A stretch of DNA of 64,000 nucleotides from Bradyrhizobium symbiodeficiens (GTDB taxonomy: Bacteria > Pseudomonadota > Alphaproteobacteria > Rhizobiales > Xanthobacteraceae): NCBI RefSeq assembly GCF_002266465.3, contig NZ_CP029427.2, positions 4,838,501 to 4,902,500 on the forward strand. Reading direction: 5' to 3'. Under the pieces are notes generated by a model. It did no database searches. It was not told the DNA's origin and saw only the letters and a list, made by a program, of their open reading frames with translations. Of this stretch, positions 55,036 to 63,244 are shown in pieces. A program made the translations under genes and the position numbers. Every line of letters starts with the position of its first letter. Position 1 is the first letter of the stretch.

Positions 55036-58000
55036 TCATGAGCTGGATTTGGCTGTGGTCGAAGCCTCCTCGCGCGGCGCGCGCAAGGCGATGTAGATCG
55101 CGGGGATTACCAGCACGGTGAGCAGCGTCGACGAGGCAAGCCCGAACAGGAGCGAGATCGCCAGCCCCTGAAAGATCGGATCGAGCAGGATGGTCGCGGC
55201 CCCGATCATGGCCGCAAGCGCGGTGAGAAGGATCGGCTTGAAGCGCACCGCGCCGGCCTCCAGCACCACCTCGCGAAGCGACTTGCCGTCTGCGCCGCTG
55301 TGCCTGATGAAGTCGACCAGCAGGATCGAGTTGCGCACGATAATGCCCGCCAGCGCGATGAAGCCGATCATCGAGGTCGCGGTGAACGGCGCCCCCAGCA
55401 GCCAGTGCCCGATCAGGATGCCGATCAGCGTCAGCGGAATCGGCGTCAGGATGACGAGCGGCAGACGGAAGCTCCTGAACTGGGCGACGACCAACACGTA
55501 AATCCCGAGGATGGCCGCGCCGAAGGCCGCACCCATGTCGCGGAAGGTCACCCAGGTGATTTCCCACTCGCCGTCCCACAGCAGCGTCGGACGCGACTCG
55601 TCCGTTGGCTGGCCGTGCAGGCTGATCGCGGGCTTCGGCAGCTTGCCCCAATCATGGGCATCCACGCGATCGGCGACCGCGAGCATGCCGTAAAGCGGCG
55701 CCTCGAAGCGCCCGGCAAGCTCGGCCATCACCATGTCGGCGAAGCGGCCGTCGCGGCGGAAGATCGTCGGCGAACCCTGCTCCATGGTCGCTTTCACGAC
55801 CTGACCGAGTTCGACCACCGTCTTGCTGCCTGGCAAGGTGTTGGCCGGCACCGGCGTGGAGGCCAGAGCCTCGTCCCAGACCAGATCGCGCTTTCCGAGA
55901 TGCACCGCGATCTCGATCGGATTGCGGTCCTCGCCGCGATGCGAATAGCCGATCGAGATGCCGCCGAACAGCGCCTGGATGGTGTCGTAGACGTCGCGCT
56001 GCTCGACGCCGAAGAATTCGAGCCGGTCCTGGTCGATCGAGAGCCGCAGCCGTGGCCGCTTCTCGCCGATGGAATCGTCGATGTCGACGATGAACGGCAC
56101 TTCCGCGAAGACCTTCTTGAGCTCGGCCGTGACCGCACGGCGTGTGGCTGCATCGGGACCGTAGACCTCGGCGAGCAGCGTCGAAAGCACCGGCGGCCCG
56201 GGCGGCACCTCGACCACCTTGATGCTGGTGCCCTTGGGCGGATCGAGCGCCTTCAGCTTCTCGCGGAGTTCGAGCGCGATCTCATGGCTCGCGCGCTTGC
56301 GCTCGCCCCGCGCGGCCAGGTTCACCTGCACCTCGCCGAGCTCGGGCCTCTCCCGAAGATAATAGTGCCGCACCAGGCCGTTGAAATTGAAGGGAGCCGG
56401 CGTGCCGGCATAGGATTGCAGCGAGGTCGCCTCCGGCAGTTGCCGCGCGATCTCGGCGGCACCGAACAGCGTGCGCTCGGTCGCCTCCAGGCTCGCCCCT
56501 TCAGGCAGATCGACCACGACGGCGATCTCCGACTTGTTGTCGAACGGCAGCAGCTTGACCGTCACCGATTTGGTCGCGAACAGCGTCATCGACAGTAGCG
56601 TTGCAATGCCGACGCCGAGCAGGAAGATCCAGGCCGAGCGCTTGCTCCTGACGATCGGCGTGGCGAAGCGCCGGTAGATCCGGCCGAGCCGACCCTCATC
56701 GTGCGAAGCATGAGCAGCCGCCATCTCGCCCTTCGGCGCGAGCTTGAGCATCAGCCAGGGCGCCACCACCATGGCGACGAAGAACGAGAACAGCATGGCA
56801 GCCGACGCGTTGGCCGGGATCGGTGCCATATAGGGGCCCATCAGGCCCGACACGAACAGCATCGGCAGCAGCGCCGCGACCACAGTGAGCGTCGCAACGA
56901 TGGTGGGATTGCCGACCTCCGCCACCGCCTCGATGGTCGCCTGCAGGCGCGGCCGGCCGTCGCGCATGCCCCAGTGCCGCGCGATGTTCTCGACCACGAC
57001 GATGGCGTCGTCGACGAGAATGCCGATGGAGAAGATCAGCGCGAACAGGCTGACGCGGTTGATGGTGTAGCCCATCAGATTGGCGGCGAACATCGTCAGC
57101 AGGATCGTCGTGGGAATCACGACGAAGGTCACCAGAGCCTCGCGCCAGCCGATCGCGACCGCGATCAGGATGACAATCGAGACCGTCGCGAGAGCGAGGT
57201 GAAACAGCAGCTCGTTGGCCTTCTCGTTGGCAGTCTCGCCGTAATCGCGCGTCACCGTCACCTGGACGTCATCGGGGATGAGTCGCCCCTTCAGTCCCTG
57301 CAGGCGATGGTCGATGTCGGCCGAGACCACAACCGCGTTGGCGCCGGCGCGCTTGGCGAGCGCGAGGCTGACCGCGGGCACCCGCGACCACTGCCCCTTG
57401 GCATCGCGCGCATCGTTCCAGACGCGGTGCTCGAGCGTATTCGGCCCGACGACGACGGAGGCCACGTCCTTGACGTAGACCGGCCGTCCGTCGCGGGTCG
57501 AGATCAGGAGGAGGCCGATGTCGGGGATGCCCGACAACGTCTGGCCGGCCGCGACATTGCGCACGATGCCGGCATCGCGGACCTGGCCCGCCAGGAATGA
57601 GCGGTTGGCATCCTTCACCTTGGCGACGAGCTGCTGCAGCGTAACGCCGAACAGCGACAGCTTTTCCGGATCGGGTTCGACCCGGATCTGCTGGGCCGCG
57701 CCGCCGGAAATGTAGGTCAGACCGATATTGTCGACCTTCATCAACTCCGAGCGCAGCTTGTCCGCGAGTTCGAACAGATCCTTGTCGGTCCAGCGCTCGG
57801 CGGCCTCCGGCTTCGGCGACAGCGTCAAGACCGTCACCGCAACGTCATTGATGCCGCGGCCGACGATCGAAGGCTCGGGGATCCCGACTGGAATGCGATC
57901 GAGATTGGCGCGGATTTTCTCGTGGACGCGGAGGATCGCATCCTCCGCCTTCGTTCCGACCAGAAACCGCGCGGTGACCATCACGCGGTCGTCCTCGGTC

Positions 58001-58263
58001 TGGCTGTAGACGTGCTCGATGCCGTCGATGCCCTTGACGATCGCTTCCAGCGGCTTGGTGACGAGCTCGACCGCGTCGGGTCCGCGCAAGCCATCGGCGT
58101 TGACGCGAATGTCGACCATCGGCACGGAGATCTGCGGCTCCTCCTCGCGCGGAATCACGACCACAGCGATGAGGCCGACGACGAGCGATGCAAGCAGGAA
58201 CAATGGCGTCAGCGGCGAGCCGATCGTCGCCTTGGTCAGCCGGCCTGAGAGTCCGAGATTCAC
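55036..58263 (-). CDS. RND efflux pump inner-membrane subunit
   Basis: The 1075-aa transporter is a resistance-nodulation-division pump. It has one membrane segment near residue 20, a large periplasmic domain (about 35-330), six more helices, a second domain (about 560-870) and six final helices. The transmembrane-4 proton-relay acidic pair is present in FSIGILVDDAIVVVENIARH. It begins at GTG 58263, overlapping the adaptor stop by 4 nt (GTGA). Substrate is not visible; the neighbourhood of sulfide genes suggests export of a toxic sulfur or metal compound. Confidence 0.92.
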   Translation of the reverse strand: MNLGLSGRLTKATIGSPLTPLFLLASLVVGLIAVVVIPREEEPQISVPMVDIRVNADGLRGPDAVELVTKPLEAIVKGIDGIEHVYSQTEDDRVMVTARFLVGTKAEDAILRVHEKIRANLDRIPVGIPEPSIVGRGINDVAVTVLTLSPKPEAAERWTDKDLFELADKLRSELMKVDNIGLTYISGGAAQQIRVEPDPEKLSLFGVTLQQLVAKVKDANRSFLAGQVRDAGIVRNVAAGQTLSGIPDIGLLLISTRDGRPVYVKDVASVVVGPNTLEHRVWNDARDAKGQWSRVPAVSLALAKRAGANAVVVSADIDHRLQGLKGRLIPDDVQVTVTRDYGETANEKANELLFHLALATVSIVILIAVAIGWREALVTFVVIPTTILLTMFAANLMGYTINRVSLFALIFSIGILVDDAIVVVENIARHWGMRDGRPRLQATIEAVAEVGNPTIVATLTVVAALLPMLFVSGLMGPYMAPIPANASAAMLFSFFVAMVVAPWLMLKLAPKGEMAAAHASHDEGRLGRIYRRFATPIVRSKRSAWIFLLGVGIATLLSMTLFATKSVTVKLLPFDNKSEIAVVVDLPEGASLEATERTLFGAAEIARQLPEATSLQSYAGTPAPFNFNGLVRHYYLRERPELGEVQVNLAARGERKRASHEIALELREKLKALDPPKGTSIKVVEVPPGPPVLSTLLAEVYGPDAATRRAVTAELKKVFAEVPFIVDIDDSIGEKRPRLRLSIDQDRLEFFGVEQRDVYDTIQALFGGISIGYSHRGEDRNPIEIAVHLGKRDLVWDEALASTPVPANTLPGSKTVVELGQVVKATMEQGSPTIFRRDGRFADMVMAELAGRFEAPLYGMLAVADRVDAHDWGKLPKPAISLHGQPTDESRPTLLWDGEWEITWVTFRDMGAAFGAAILGIYVLVVAQFRSFRLPLVILTPIPLTLIGILIGHWLLGAPFTATSMIGFIALAGIIVRNSILLVDFIRHSGADGKSLREVVLEAGAVRFKPILLTALAAMIGAATILLDPIFQGLAISLLFGLASSTLLTVLVIPAIYIALRAPREEASTTAKSSS

Positions 58264-59267
58264 GGCCGCACCAACTGGTCGCCGGTACGGATGCCGGACA
58301 GGATTTCAAGTCCATCGGGAAGCGCGGGCGTCGGCAGCTCGCGGCCGCGCTGCACCGGCACGTCGACCACTCCGCCGGACTTTTGAAGCTGGACGTAGTC
58401 GATGCCGAACCGGGTCTTCACGTAGCCTGCCGGAATCACGAAAGCCGACCGCTTGCCGCCGGAGATCCACACGCGCAGCCGATCGCCGACGAAATATTCG
58501 CCGAGTCCCTCGACGGTCGCGTCCGCAATGACCCGCCCCTCCTCGATCTGCGGATAGACGAGATCGACGACGCCCCATCTGCCGGCTTCGCCACCAAGCT
58601 CCGCACCATCGACGCGGACCTTGTCGCCGGCCTTGAGAGAGCGCGCATGGCGCTCGGGCACCCGCAACCGCAGCTTGAAGTTCTGCTGCGCGACGGTAAC
58701 GATGGGATCACCGGGCAATACGACGGAACCAACCGTGATAAGCCTCTTCAGCACACGTCCCCCTGCCGGTGCCAGCACCTGACCCTGGTTGAGCTGCTCG
58801 TTGATGACGGCACGCTCTGCGGTCTTGGCGCGCAGGCCGTTCTCCGCCACGTTCAGCGCCGTCCTCTGCTCGTCGAGCTTGACGCGCGGCAGAATGCCAC
58901 GCTCAACCAAACCCTCGATTCGCGTGAAATCGACTTGCGCCTGGCTGGCCTGCGCCTGCAGCGCCTCCATCTGCGCATCCAACGACTTCATCTGCAGGCC
59001 GAGCTTCTCATCGCCGATCGTGGCAATCGCCTGACCGGCGGTTACGCGATCCCCTTCCCTGACGTGGAGCTGGACTACGGTCCCACCAATGCGCCCGCGC
59101 GCGGGTACGACGCTGATGCTTTCCACCGTGGCAAAGACGGCCTTTTCGTCGGCCACCGGATGCTGCGTCACGGTGAGCGTCTCTGCACGCGCAACGCCTG
59201 CACCCAGGCCGGCGGCCAAGACAACCAAAACTCCTATGAGCCGCATGGGGCGTATCCGTGTAAGCAT
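58260..59267 (-). CDS. RND periplasmic adaptor (membrane-fusion protein)
   Basis: The roughly 335-aa protein has an N-terminal signal/anchor (MRLIGVLVVLAAGLGAGVARA), a biotinyl-lipoyl-like half GGTVVQLHVREGDRVTAGQAIATIG, a coiled-coil hairpin (MKSLDAQMEALQAQASQAQV) and the beta-barrel region. The start is uncertain; ATG at 59267 or 59246 is plausible, and the frame back to 59318 has no ribosome site. The gene overlaps the pump gene by 4 nt. No outer-membrane channel gene is in the window. Confidence 0.85.
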   Translation of the reverse strand: MLTRIRPMRLIGVLVVLAAGLGAGVARAETLTVTQHPVADEKAVFATVESISVVPARGRIGGTVVQLHVREGDRVTAGQAIATIGDEKLGLQMKSLDAQMEALQAQASQAQVDFTRIEGLVERGILPRVKLDEQRTALNVAENGLRAKTAERAVINEQLNQGQVLAPAGGRVLKRLITVGSVVLPGDPIVTVAQQNFKLRLRVPERHARSLKAGDKVRVDGAELGGEAGRWGVVDLVYPQIEEGRVIADATVEGLGEYFVGDRLRVWISGGKRSAFVIPAGYVKTRFGIDYVQLQKSGGVVDVPVQRGRELPTPALPDGLEILSGIRTGDQLVRP

Positions 59268-59362
59268 GAAACCATCACACCGCACTCGTGGGTGTCCTCT
59301 GTATTTGATCAGCATCATCGAAGCGGACGTTGATCTCGCTCAACGCGCCCCGCTCGGGGCGC

Positions 59363-59692
59363 TCATAAAGTGCGCTTCGTCCGTATGGACTTCGGTGCGC
59401 AATAGACCTGATAGAGCGTCTTCAGGATCTCGCGCGCCGGCTCGCTCGCGATCGAATAGAAGATCGTTTGCGCGTCTCGCCGTGCCGACACCAGGCCGTC
59501 CTTGCGAAGGAGCGCAAGATGCTGGGAGACTGTGGAATCGCGCAGGCCCAGGAATTCGGCCAGCTCGCCGACGGAATGCTCGCCGTCGATCAGCTGGCAG
59601 ATGATCAAGAGACGGTGGCGGTTGGAGAGTGCCTTCAAGAGGTCGCTCGCCTGGTCGGCCGCCTGCTCCATCATGTCACCATCTATTTTCAT
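59363..59692 (-). CDS. sqrR: ArsR-family repressor of SqrR/BigR type
   Basis: The 109-aa protein has the ArsR winged helix: SNRHRLLIICQLIDGEHSVGELAEFLGLRDSTVSQHLALLRKDGLV written as consecutive helices, with the recognition helix STVSQHLALLRK. Cys32 and Cys98 are separated by 66 residues, as are the sulfide-sensing cysteine pair of BigR (42 and 108) and SqrR (41 and 107), which form a tetrasulfide or disulfide under persulfide stress and release DNA. ATG 59692 is used. It is divergent from SQR and codirectional with the pump genes, 95 nt from the adaptor. Confidence 0.88.
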   Translation of the reverse strand: MKIDGDMMEQAADQASDLLKALSNRHRLLIICQLIDGEHSVGELAEFLGLRDSTVSQHLALLRKDGLVSARRDAQTIFYSIASEPAREILKTLYQVYCAPKSIRTKRTL

Positions 59693-59729
59693 ACTTGTGT
59701 ATATACGAATATGTGAATATATAGTCAAG
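59693..59729. promoter_or_regulatory. AT-rich palindromic operator for the SqrR/BigR-type repressor
   Basis: The 37-nt AT-rich segment between the repressor start and SQR contains an imperfect inverted repeat, ACTTGTGTATAT near 59693-59704 and ATATATAGTCAAG near 59717-59729. BigR-family operators are AT-rich palindromes of this sort. It overlaps the likely promoter of both the repressor and SQR, so control of both sides is plausible. Confidence 0.55.
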
Positions 59730-59784
59730 CAGCAAGACGGCCGGAGTAAACCGGCGGAGCGGTGAAACCCCAACGGAGGTAACT

Positions 59785-61071
59785 ATGGCGGAGATTGTCG
59801 TAATCGGAGCCGGTCTGAGCGGAACGCTGATGGCCTATGAATTGCTGCCGCAGCTGAGAAAGGACGATCGCCTCAGCGTCATCTCGCAAGGCGCCGTCTA
59901 TCACTTCGTCCCATCGAACCCCTGGGTCGCAGTCGGCTGGCGCAAGCGCGAAGATATCGAGATTGATCTCGCGGACATCATGAAGCGCAAGGGAGTGCGG
60001 CTGCTGACGCAGGGCGCAAAGCGCGTCCACCCCGAGGAGAACCGTATCGAGCTCGGCGACGGCACGTCGATCGACTATGATTATCTGGTCGTCGCGACCG
60101 GCCCCGAGCTGGCGTTCGACGAGATTCCCGGCCTCGGCCCGCAGGGCCATACACAGTCGATCTGCCACGTCGATCACGCGACGCATGCGAAAGACGCGTT
60201 CGAGAAGCTTGCGGCGAACCCCGGCCCCGTCGTGATCGGCGCCGTTCAGGGCGCCTCCTGCTTCGGGCCGGCCTACGAGTTCCTCTTCATCCTGGAAACG
60301 GAGCTGCGCCGGCGCAAGCTGCGCGACCGGGTGCCGATGACGTTCGTCACCTCGGAGCCGTATATCGGCCATCTCGGCCTTGACGGCGTCGGGGACACCA
60401 AGGGTCTCCTGGAAAGCGAGATGCGCGAGAAGCACATCAAGTGGATCACCAATGCCCGCGTCGACAATGTCGCACCCGGCTTGATGACGGTGGAGGAGTT
60501 TTCCGACAACGGCACGTCCCGCAAGGCCCACGAGCTGCCATTCGTCTATTCGATGATGTTGCCCGCCTTTCGCGGCGTCGAGGCGGTGCGCGGCATCGAG
60601 AAACTGACCAATCCGCGCGGCTTCGTCATCGTCGACGAGCATCAGCAGAATCCCGCCTTCCCCAACGTGTTTGCGGTCGGCGTCTGCGTCGCGATCGCGC
60701 CGGTCGGCGCCACACCGGTGCCGGTTGGCGTCCCCAAGACCGGCTTCATGATCGAATCCATGGTGACGGCGACCGCGATGAACATCGGCGCCCTGCTCCG
60801 CGGCAAGGCGCCGACGGCGCAGCCGACCTGGAACGCGATCTGCCTCGCCGACTTCGGCGATTCCGGCGTCGCCTTCCTCGCGCAGCCGCAGATCCCGCCG
60901 CGCAACGTCAACTGGTCCTCCAAGGGCGAATGGGTGCACCTCGCCAAGGTTGCCTTCGAGAAATACTTCCTGCGCAAGATGCGGCGCGGCGAGAGCGAGC
61001 CGTTCTACGAGCGCTTCCTGCTCGACAGGCTGAACATCGCCAAGATCAAGGAGGTCCGAACCGGCACATGA
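59785..61071 (+). CDS. sqr: Sulfide:quinone oxidoreductase
   Basis: The 428-aa flavoprotein oxidises sulfide to polysulfide and reduces quinone. The FAD-binding N terminus is VVIGAGLSGTLMAYEL; Cys127 (SICHVDHA), Cys159 (GASCFGP) and Cys353 (AICLADFG) correspond by position to the three catalytic cysteines of Rhodobacter SQR (127, 159, 353). GGAGGTAACT precedes the ATG. Its stop overlaps trxC by 4 nt (ATGA). The reaction and the SqrR context fit sulfide detoxification. Confidence 0.9.
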   Translation: MAEIVVIGAGLSGTLMAYELLPQLRKDDRLSVISQGAVYHFVPSNPWVAVGWRKREDIEIDLADIMKRKGVRLLTQGAKRVHPEENRIELGDGTSIDYDYLVVATGPELAFDEIPGLGPQGHTQSICHVDHATHAKDAFEKLAANPGPVVIGAVQGASCFGPAYEFLFILETELRRRKLRDRVPMTFVTSEPYIGHLGLDGVGDTKGLLESEMREKHIKWITNARVDNVAPGLMTVEEFSDNGTSRKAHELPFVYSMMLPAFRGVEAVRGIEKLTNPRGFVIVDEHQQNPAFPNVFAVGVCVAIAPVGATPVPVGVPKTGFMIESMVTATAMNIGALLRGKAPTAQPTWNAICLADFGDSGVAFLAQPQIPPRNVNWSSKGEWVHLAKVAFEKYFLRKMRRGESEPFYERFLLDRLNIAKIKEVRTGT

Positions 61072-61511
61072 GCACGACACGCCAGATCGTCTGCGGACAT
61101 TGCGGGCGCATCAATCGCCTGCCGCCCGAACGCACACCGCAAGGTGCGCGCTGCGGAGCCTGTCACCAACCGATGTTCGCAGGCCAGCCGATCGAGGTGG
61201 ACGAAGCAGCCTTCGACCGCCATGTCGCCAGAAGCGACATTCCCGTGCTGATCGACGTCTGGGCGCCATGGTGCGGACCCTGCCGCGCCATGGCACCGAT
61301 GTTCGAGCGCGCGGCGCAAGCGCTCGAACCCGGCGTGCGGCTGTTGAAGCTGAATTCAGACAATGCACCCGCATTGTCGTCGCGGCTCAACATCAGCGGC
61401 ATTCCGACGCTGCTGCTGATGCACGGCGGCCGCGAGATCGCTCGCCATTCCGGCGCGATGGATACGCGCAGCATCGTCGCCTGGACTGAAACCAAACTGA
61501 CCCGTTCGTAA
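61068..61511 (+). CDS. trxC: Thioredoxin 2 (zinc-containing)
   Basis: The 147-aa protein has an N-terminal zinc ribbon (Cys9, Cys12, Cys29, Cys32 in CGHC and CGAC) and the thioredoxin domain with WCGPC active site (Cys69, Cys72). It reduces disulfides or persulfides. It overlaps the SQR stop by 4 nt, so the two are translationally coupled; thioredoxins can clear protein persulfides formed by SQR activity. Confidence 0.95.
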   Translation: MSTTRQIVCGHCGRINRLPPERTPQGARCGACHQPMFAGQPIEVDEAAFDRHVARSDIPVLIDVWAPWCGPCRAMAPMFERAAQALEPGVRLLKLNSDNAPALSSRLNISGIPTLLLMHGGREIARHSGAMDTRSIVAWTETKLTRS

Positions 61512-61538
61512 CGTCACCACCCCAAAAAGGAGCCTACC

Positions 61539-61742
61539 ATGAATGTCGACAAAGCCGTTCTCGCGTTTGCGGGATTCGTCGTCCTGCTCGGTCTCGCACT
61601 GGGCACCTATGTGAATGCGTATTGGTATCTGCTGACGGCGTTCGCCGGACTGAACATGTTGCAGGCTTCGTTCACAGGCTTCTGCCCGGCGGCGATCGTC
61701 TTCAGGAAGCTGGGCCTGAGCAGCGGCTGCGCGTTCTCCTGA
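61539..61742 (+). CDS. DUF2892 small membrane protein
   Basis: The 67-aa protein (MNVDKAVLAFAGFVVLLGLA at the start) has two helices and conserved GFCPAAIVFRKLGLSSGC, the DUF2892/YgaP-like pattern seen in sulfurtransferase-linked membrane proteins, with the cysteines possibly carrying persulfide. GGAG lies before ATG 61539. It lies in the SQR operon, 27 nt after trxC. Confidence 0.8.
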   Translation: MNVDKAVLAFAGFVVLLGLALGTYVNAYWYLLTAFAGLNMLQASFTGFCPAAIVFRKLGLSSGCAFS

Positions 61743-61782
61743 ACGCAACTCAGATGCAGTCAGTGATGCGGGGGAATTTGCC

Positions 61783-63219
61783 ATGACCGACGACACCTTC
61801 ATCGAGGGGCCTCTCTACGAGAAGCGCAGGAAGGTCTATCCGCAATCGGTCCACGGGCCGTTCCGCCGCATCAAATGGGCGATCCTGTGCGTCACGCTCG
61901 GGGTCTATTATCTCCTGCCGTTCGTACGCTGGAATCGCGGACCCGGCCTGCCCGACCAGGCGGTGCTGATCGACCTGCCGCATCGCCGCTTCTACTTCTT
62001 CTTCATCGAGCTGTGGCCGCAAGAGGTGTATTACTTCACCGGCCTGCTCATCCTCGCGGCGATGATGCTGTTCCTGATGAACGCAGTCGCGGGGCGGCTG
62101 TGGTGCGGCTATCTGTGCCCGCAGACGGTGTGGACTGATCTGTTCTACGCCGTCGAGCGCTGGGTCGAGGGCGATCGCCGCGAGCGCATGCAGGGCGACA
62201 AGCGCTACTGGACCTTCGACCACATCCGAAAGGTCGCACTCAAACACTTCCTCTGGATCATGATCGCCTGGTGGACCGGCGGCGCCTGGGTGCTGTATTT
62301 CGACGACGCGCCGACGCTGGTGAAGGAGCTCGCCACCTTCCAGGCCCCGTTCACGGCCTATCTCTGGATCGGCATCCTGACCGCGACGACCTATGTCTTC
62401 GCCGGCCACGCCCGCGAGCAGATGTGCATCTACATGTGCCCGTGGCCGCGCATCCAGGCGGCATTGACCGACGAATGGGCGCTCAACGTCACCTATCGCC
62501 GCGACCGCGGCGAGCCGCGCATGTCGGTGAAGAAGGCGGAAGCCGCCCGCGCCCACGGCGATTTCGCCGGCGATTGCGTCGACTGCCACCAGTGCATCAA
62601 TGTCTGCCCGACCGGCGTCGACATCCGCCACGGCATCCAGCTCGGCTGCATCCAGTGCGGCCTGTGCATCGACGCCTGCGACAACGTGATGAGCGAGATC
62701 GGCCGGCCCAAAGGCCTGATCGGCTACGACACCGACATCAACATGCAACGCCGGCGCGAGGGCAAGCCGCCGATCTATCGCATCATCCGCGCGCGCACGT
62801 TGGTCTATACCGCAGCCATTGCCATCGTCGGCACCATCATGGTCTACACCCTCGCCACCCGCGCGACGATGGACGTCAACGTGCTGCACGAGCGCAATCC
62901 GCTGTTCGTTCAGCTCTCGGATGGCGGGGTCCGCAACGATTACACCGTCCGCATCCTCAACAAGGGCGCGGAAAGATCTTTCGCGCTCAAGGTCTCAGGC
63001 CTGCCGGGCGCCACGGTTCGCGTCGCCGGCGTCGAGCCGGGTCCCGACGGCAACCCGGTCGTTCAAGTTGGACAGGATCAGACCCGCGAGGTCCGGATGT
63101 CGGTGCAGGTTTCGCCCGACCGCGTGCCCAGGGCGGCGATCGATATCGGAGTTGAAATCACCGACGTCGGCAGCGGAGAGCGCGCCGAGGCGCGCGATCA
63201 TTTCGTGCCGAAGGAGTGA
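61783..63219 (+). CDS. ccoG: CcoG/FixG-like membrane ferredoxin (copper reductase/chaperone family)
   Basis: The 478-aa protein has several membrane segments (residues 30-220), a double 4Fe-4S ferredoxin region CVDCHQCINVCPTGVDIR and CIQCGLCIDACD, and a C-terminal immunoglobulin-like periplasmic domain. In cbb3 oxidase assembly CcoG (FixG/RdxA) reduces Cu(II). Here no ccoNOP, ccoHIS or fix genes are adjacent. It lies 40 nt after the DUF2892 gene and is probably in the SQR operon, suggesting a role in metal or sulfur redox chemistry. Confidence 0.9.
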   Translation: MTDDTFIEGPLYEKRRKVYPQSVHGPFRRIKWAILCVTLGVYYLLPFVRWNRGPGLPDQAVLIDLPHRRFYFFFIELWPQEVYYFTGLLILAAMMLFLMNAVAGRLWCGYLCPQTVWTDLFYAVERWVEGDRRERMQGDKRYWTFDHIRKVALKHFLWIMIAWWTGGAWVLYFDDAPTLVKELATFQAPFTAYLWIGILTATTYVFAGHAREQMCIYMCPWPRIQAALTDEWALNVTYRRDRGEPRMSVKKAEAARAHGDFAGDCVDCHQCINVCPTGVDIRHGIQLGCIQCGLCIDACDNVMSEIGRPKGLIGYDTDINMQRRREGKPPIYRIIRARTLVYTAAIAIVGTIMVYTLATRATMDVNVLHERNPLFVQLSDGGVRNDYTVRILNKGAERSFALKVSGLPGATVRVAGVEPGPDGNPVVQVGQDQTREVRMSVQVSPDRVPRAAIDIGVEITDVGSGERAEARDHFVPKE

Positions 63220-63244
63220 AAGTCGATGCTGCGGAGCAATCGTC

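Noticed and set aside
56701..57600. A 299-aa plus-strand frame opposite the RND pump
   Set aside because: Antisense to a well-recognised transporter; the arginine- and histidine-rich sequence has no domain pattern.
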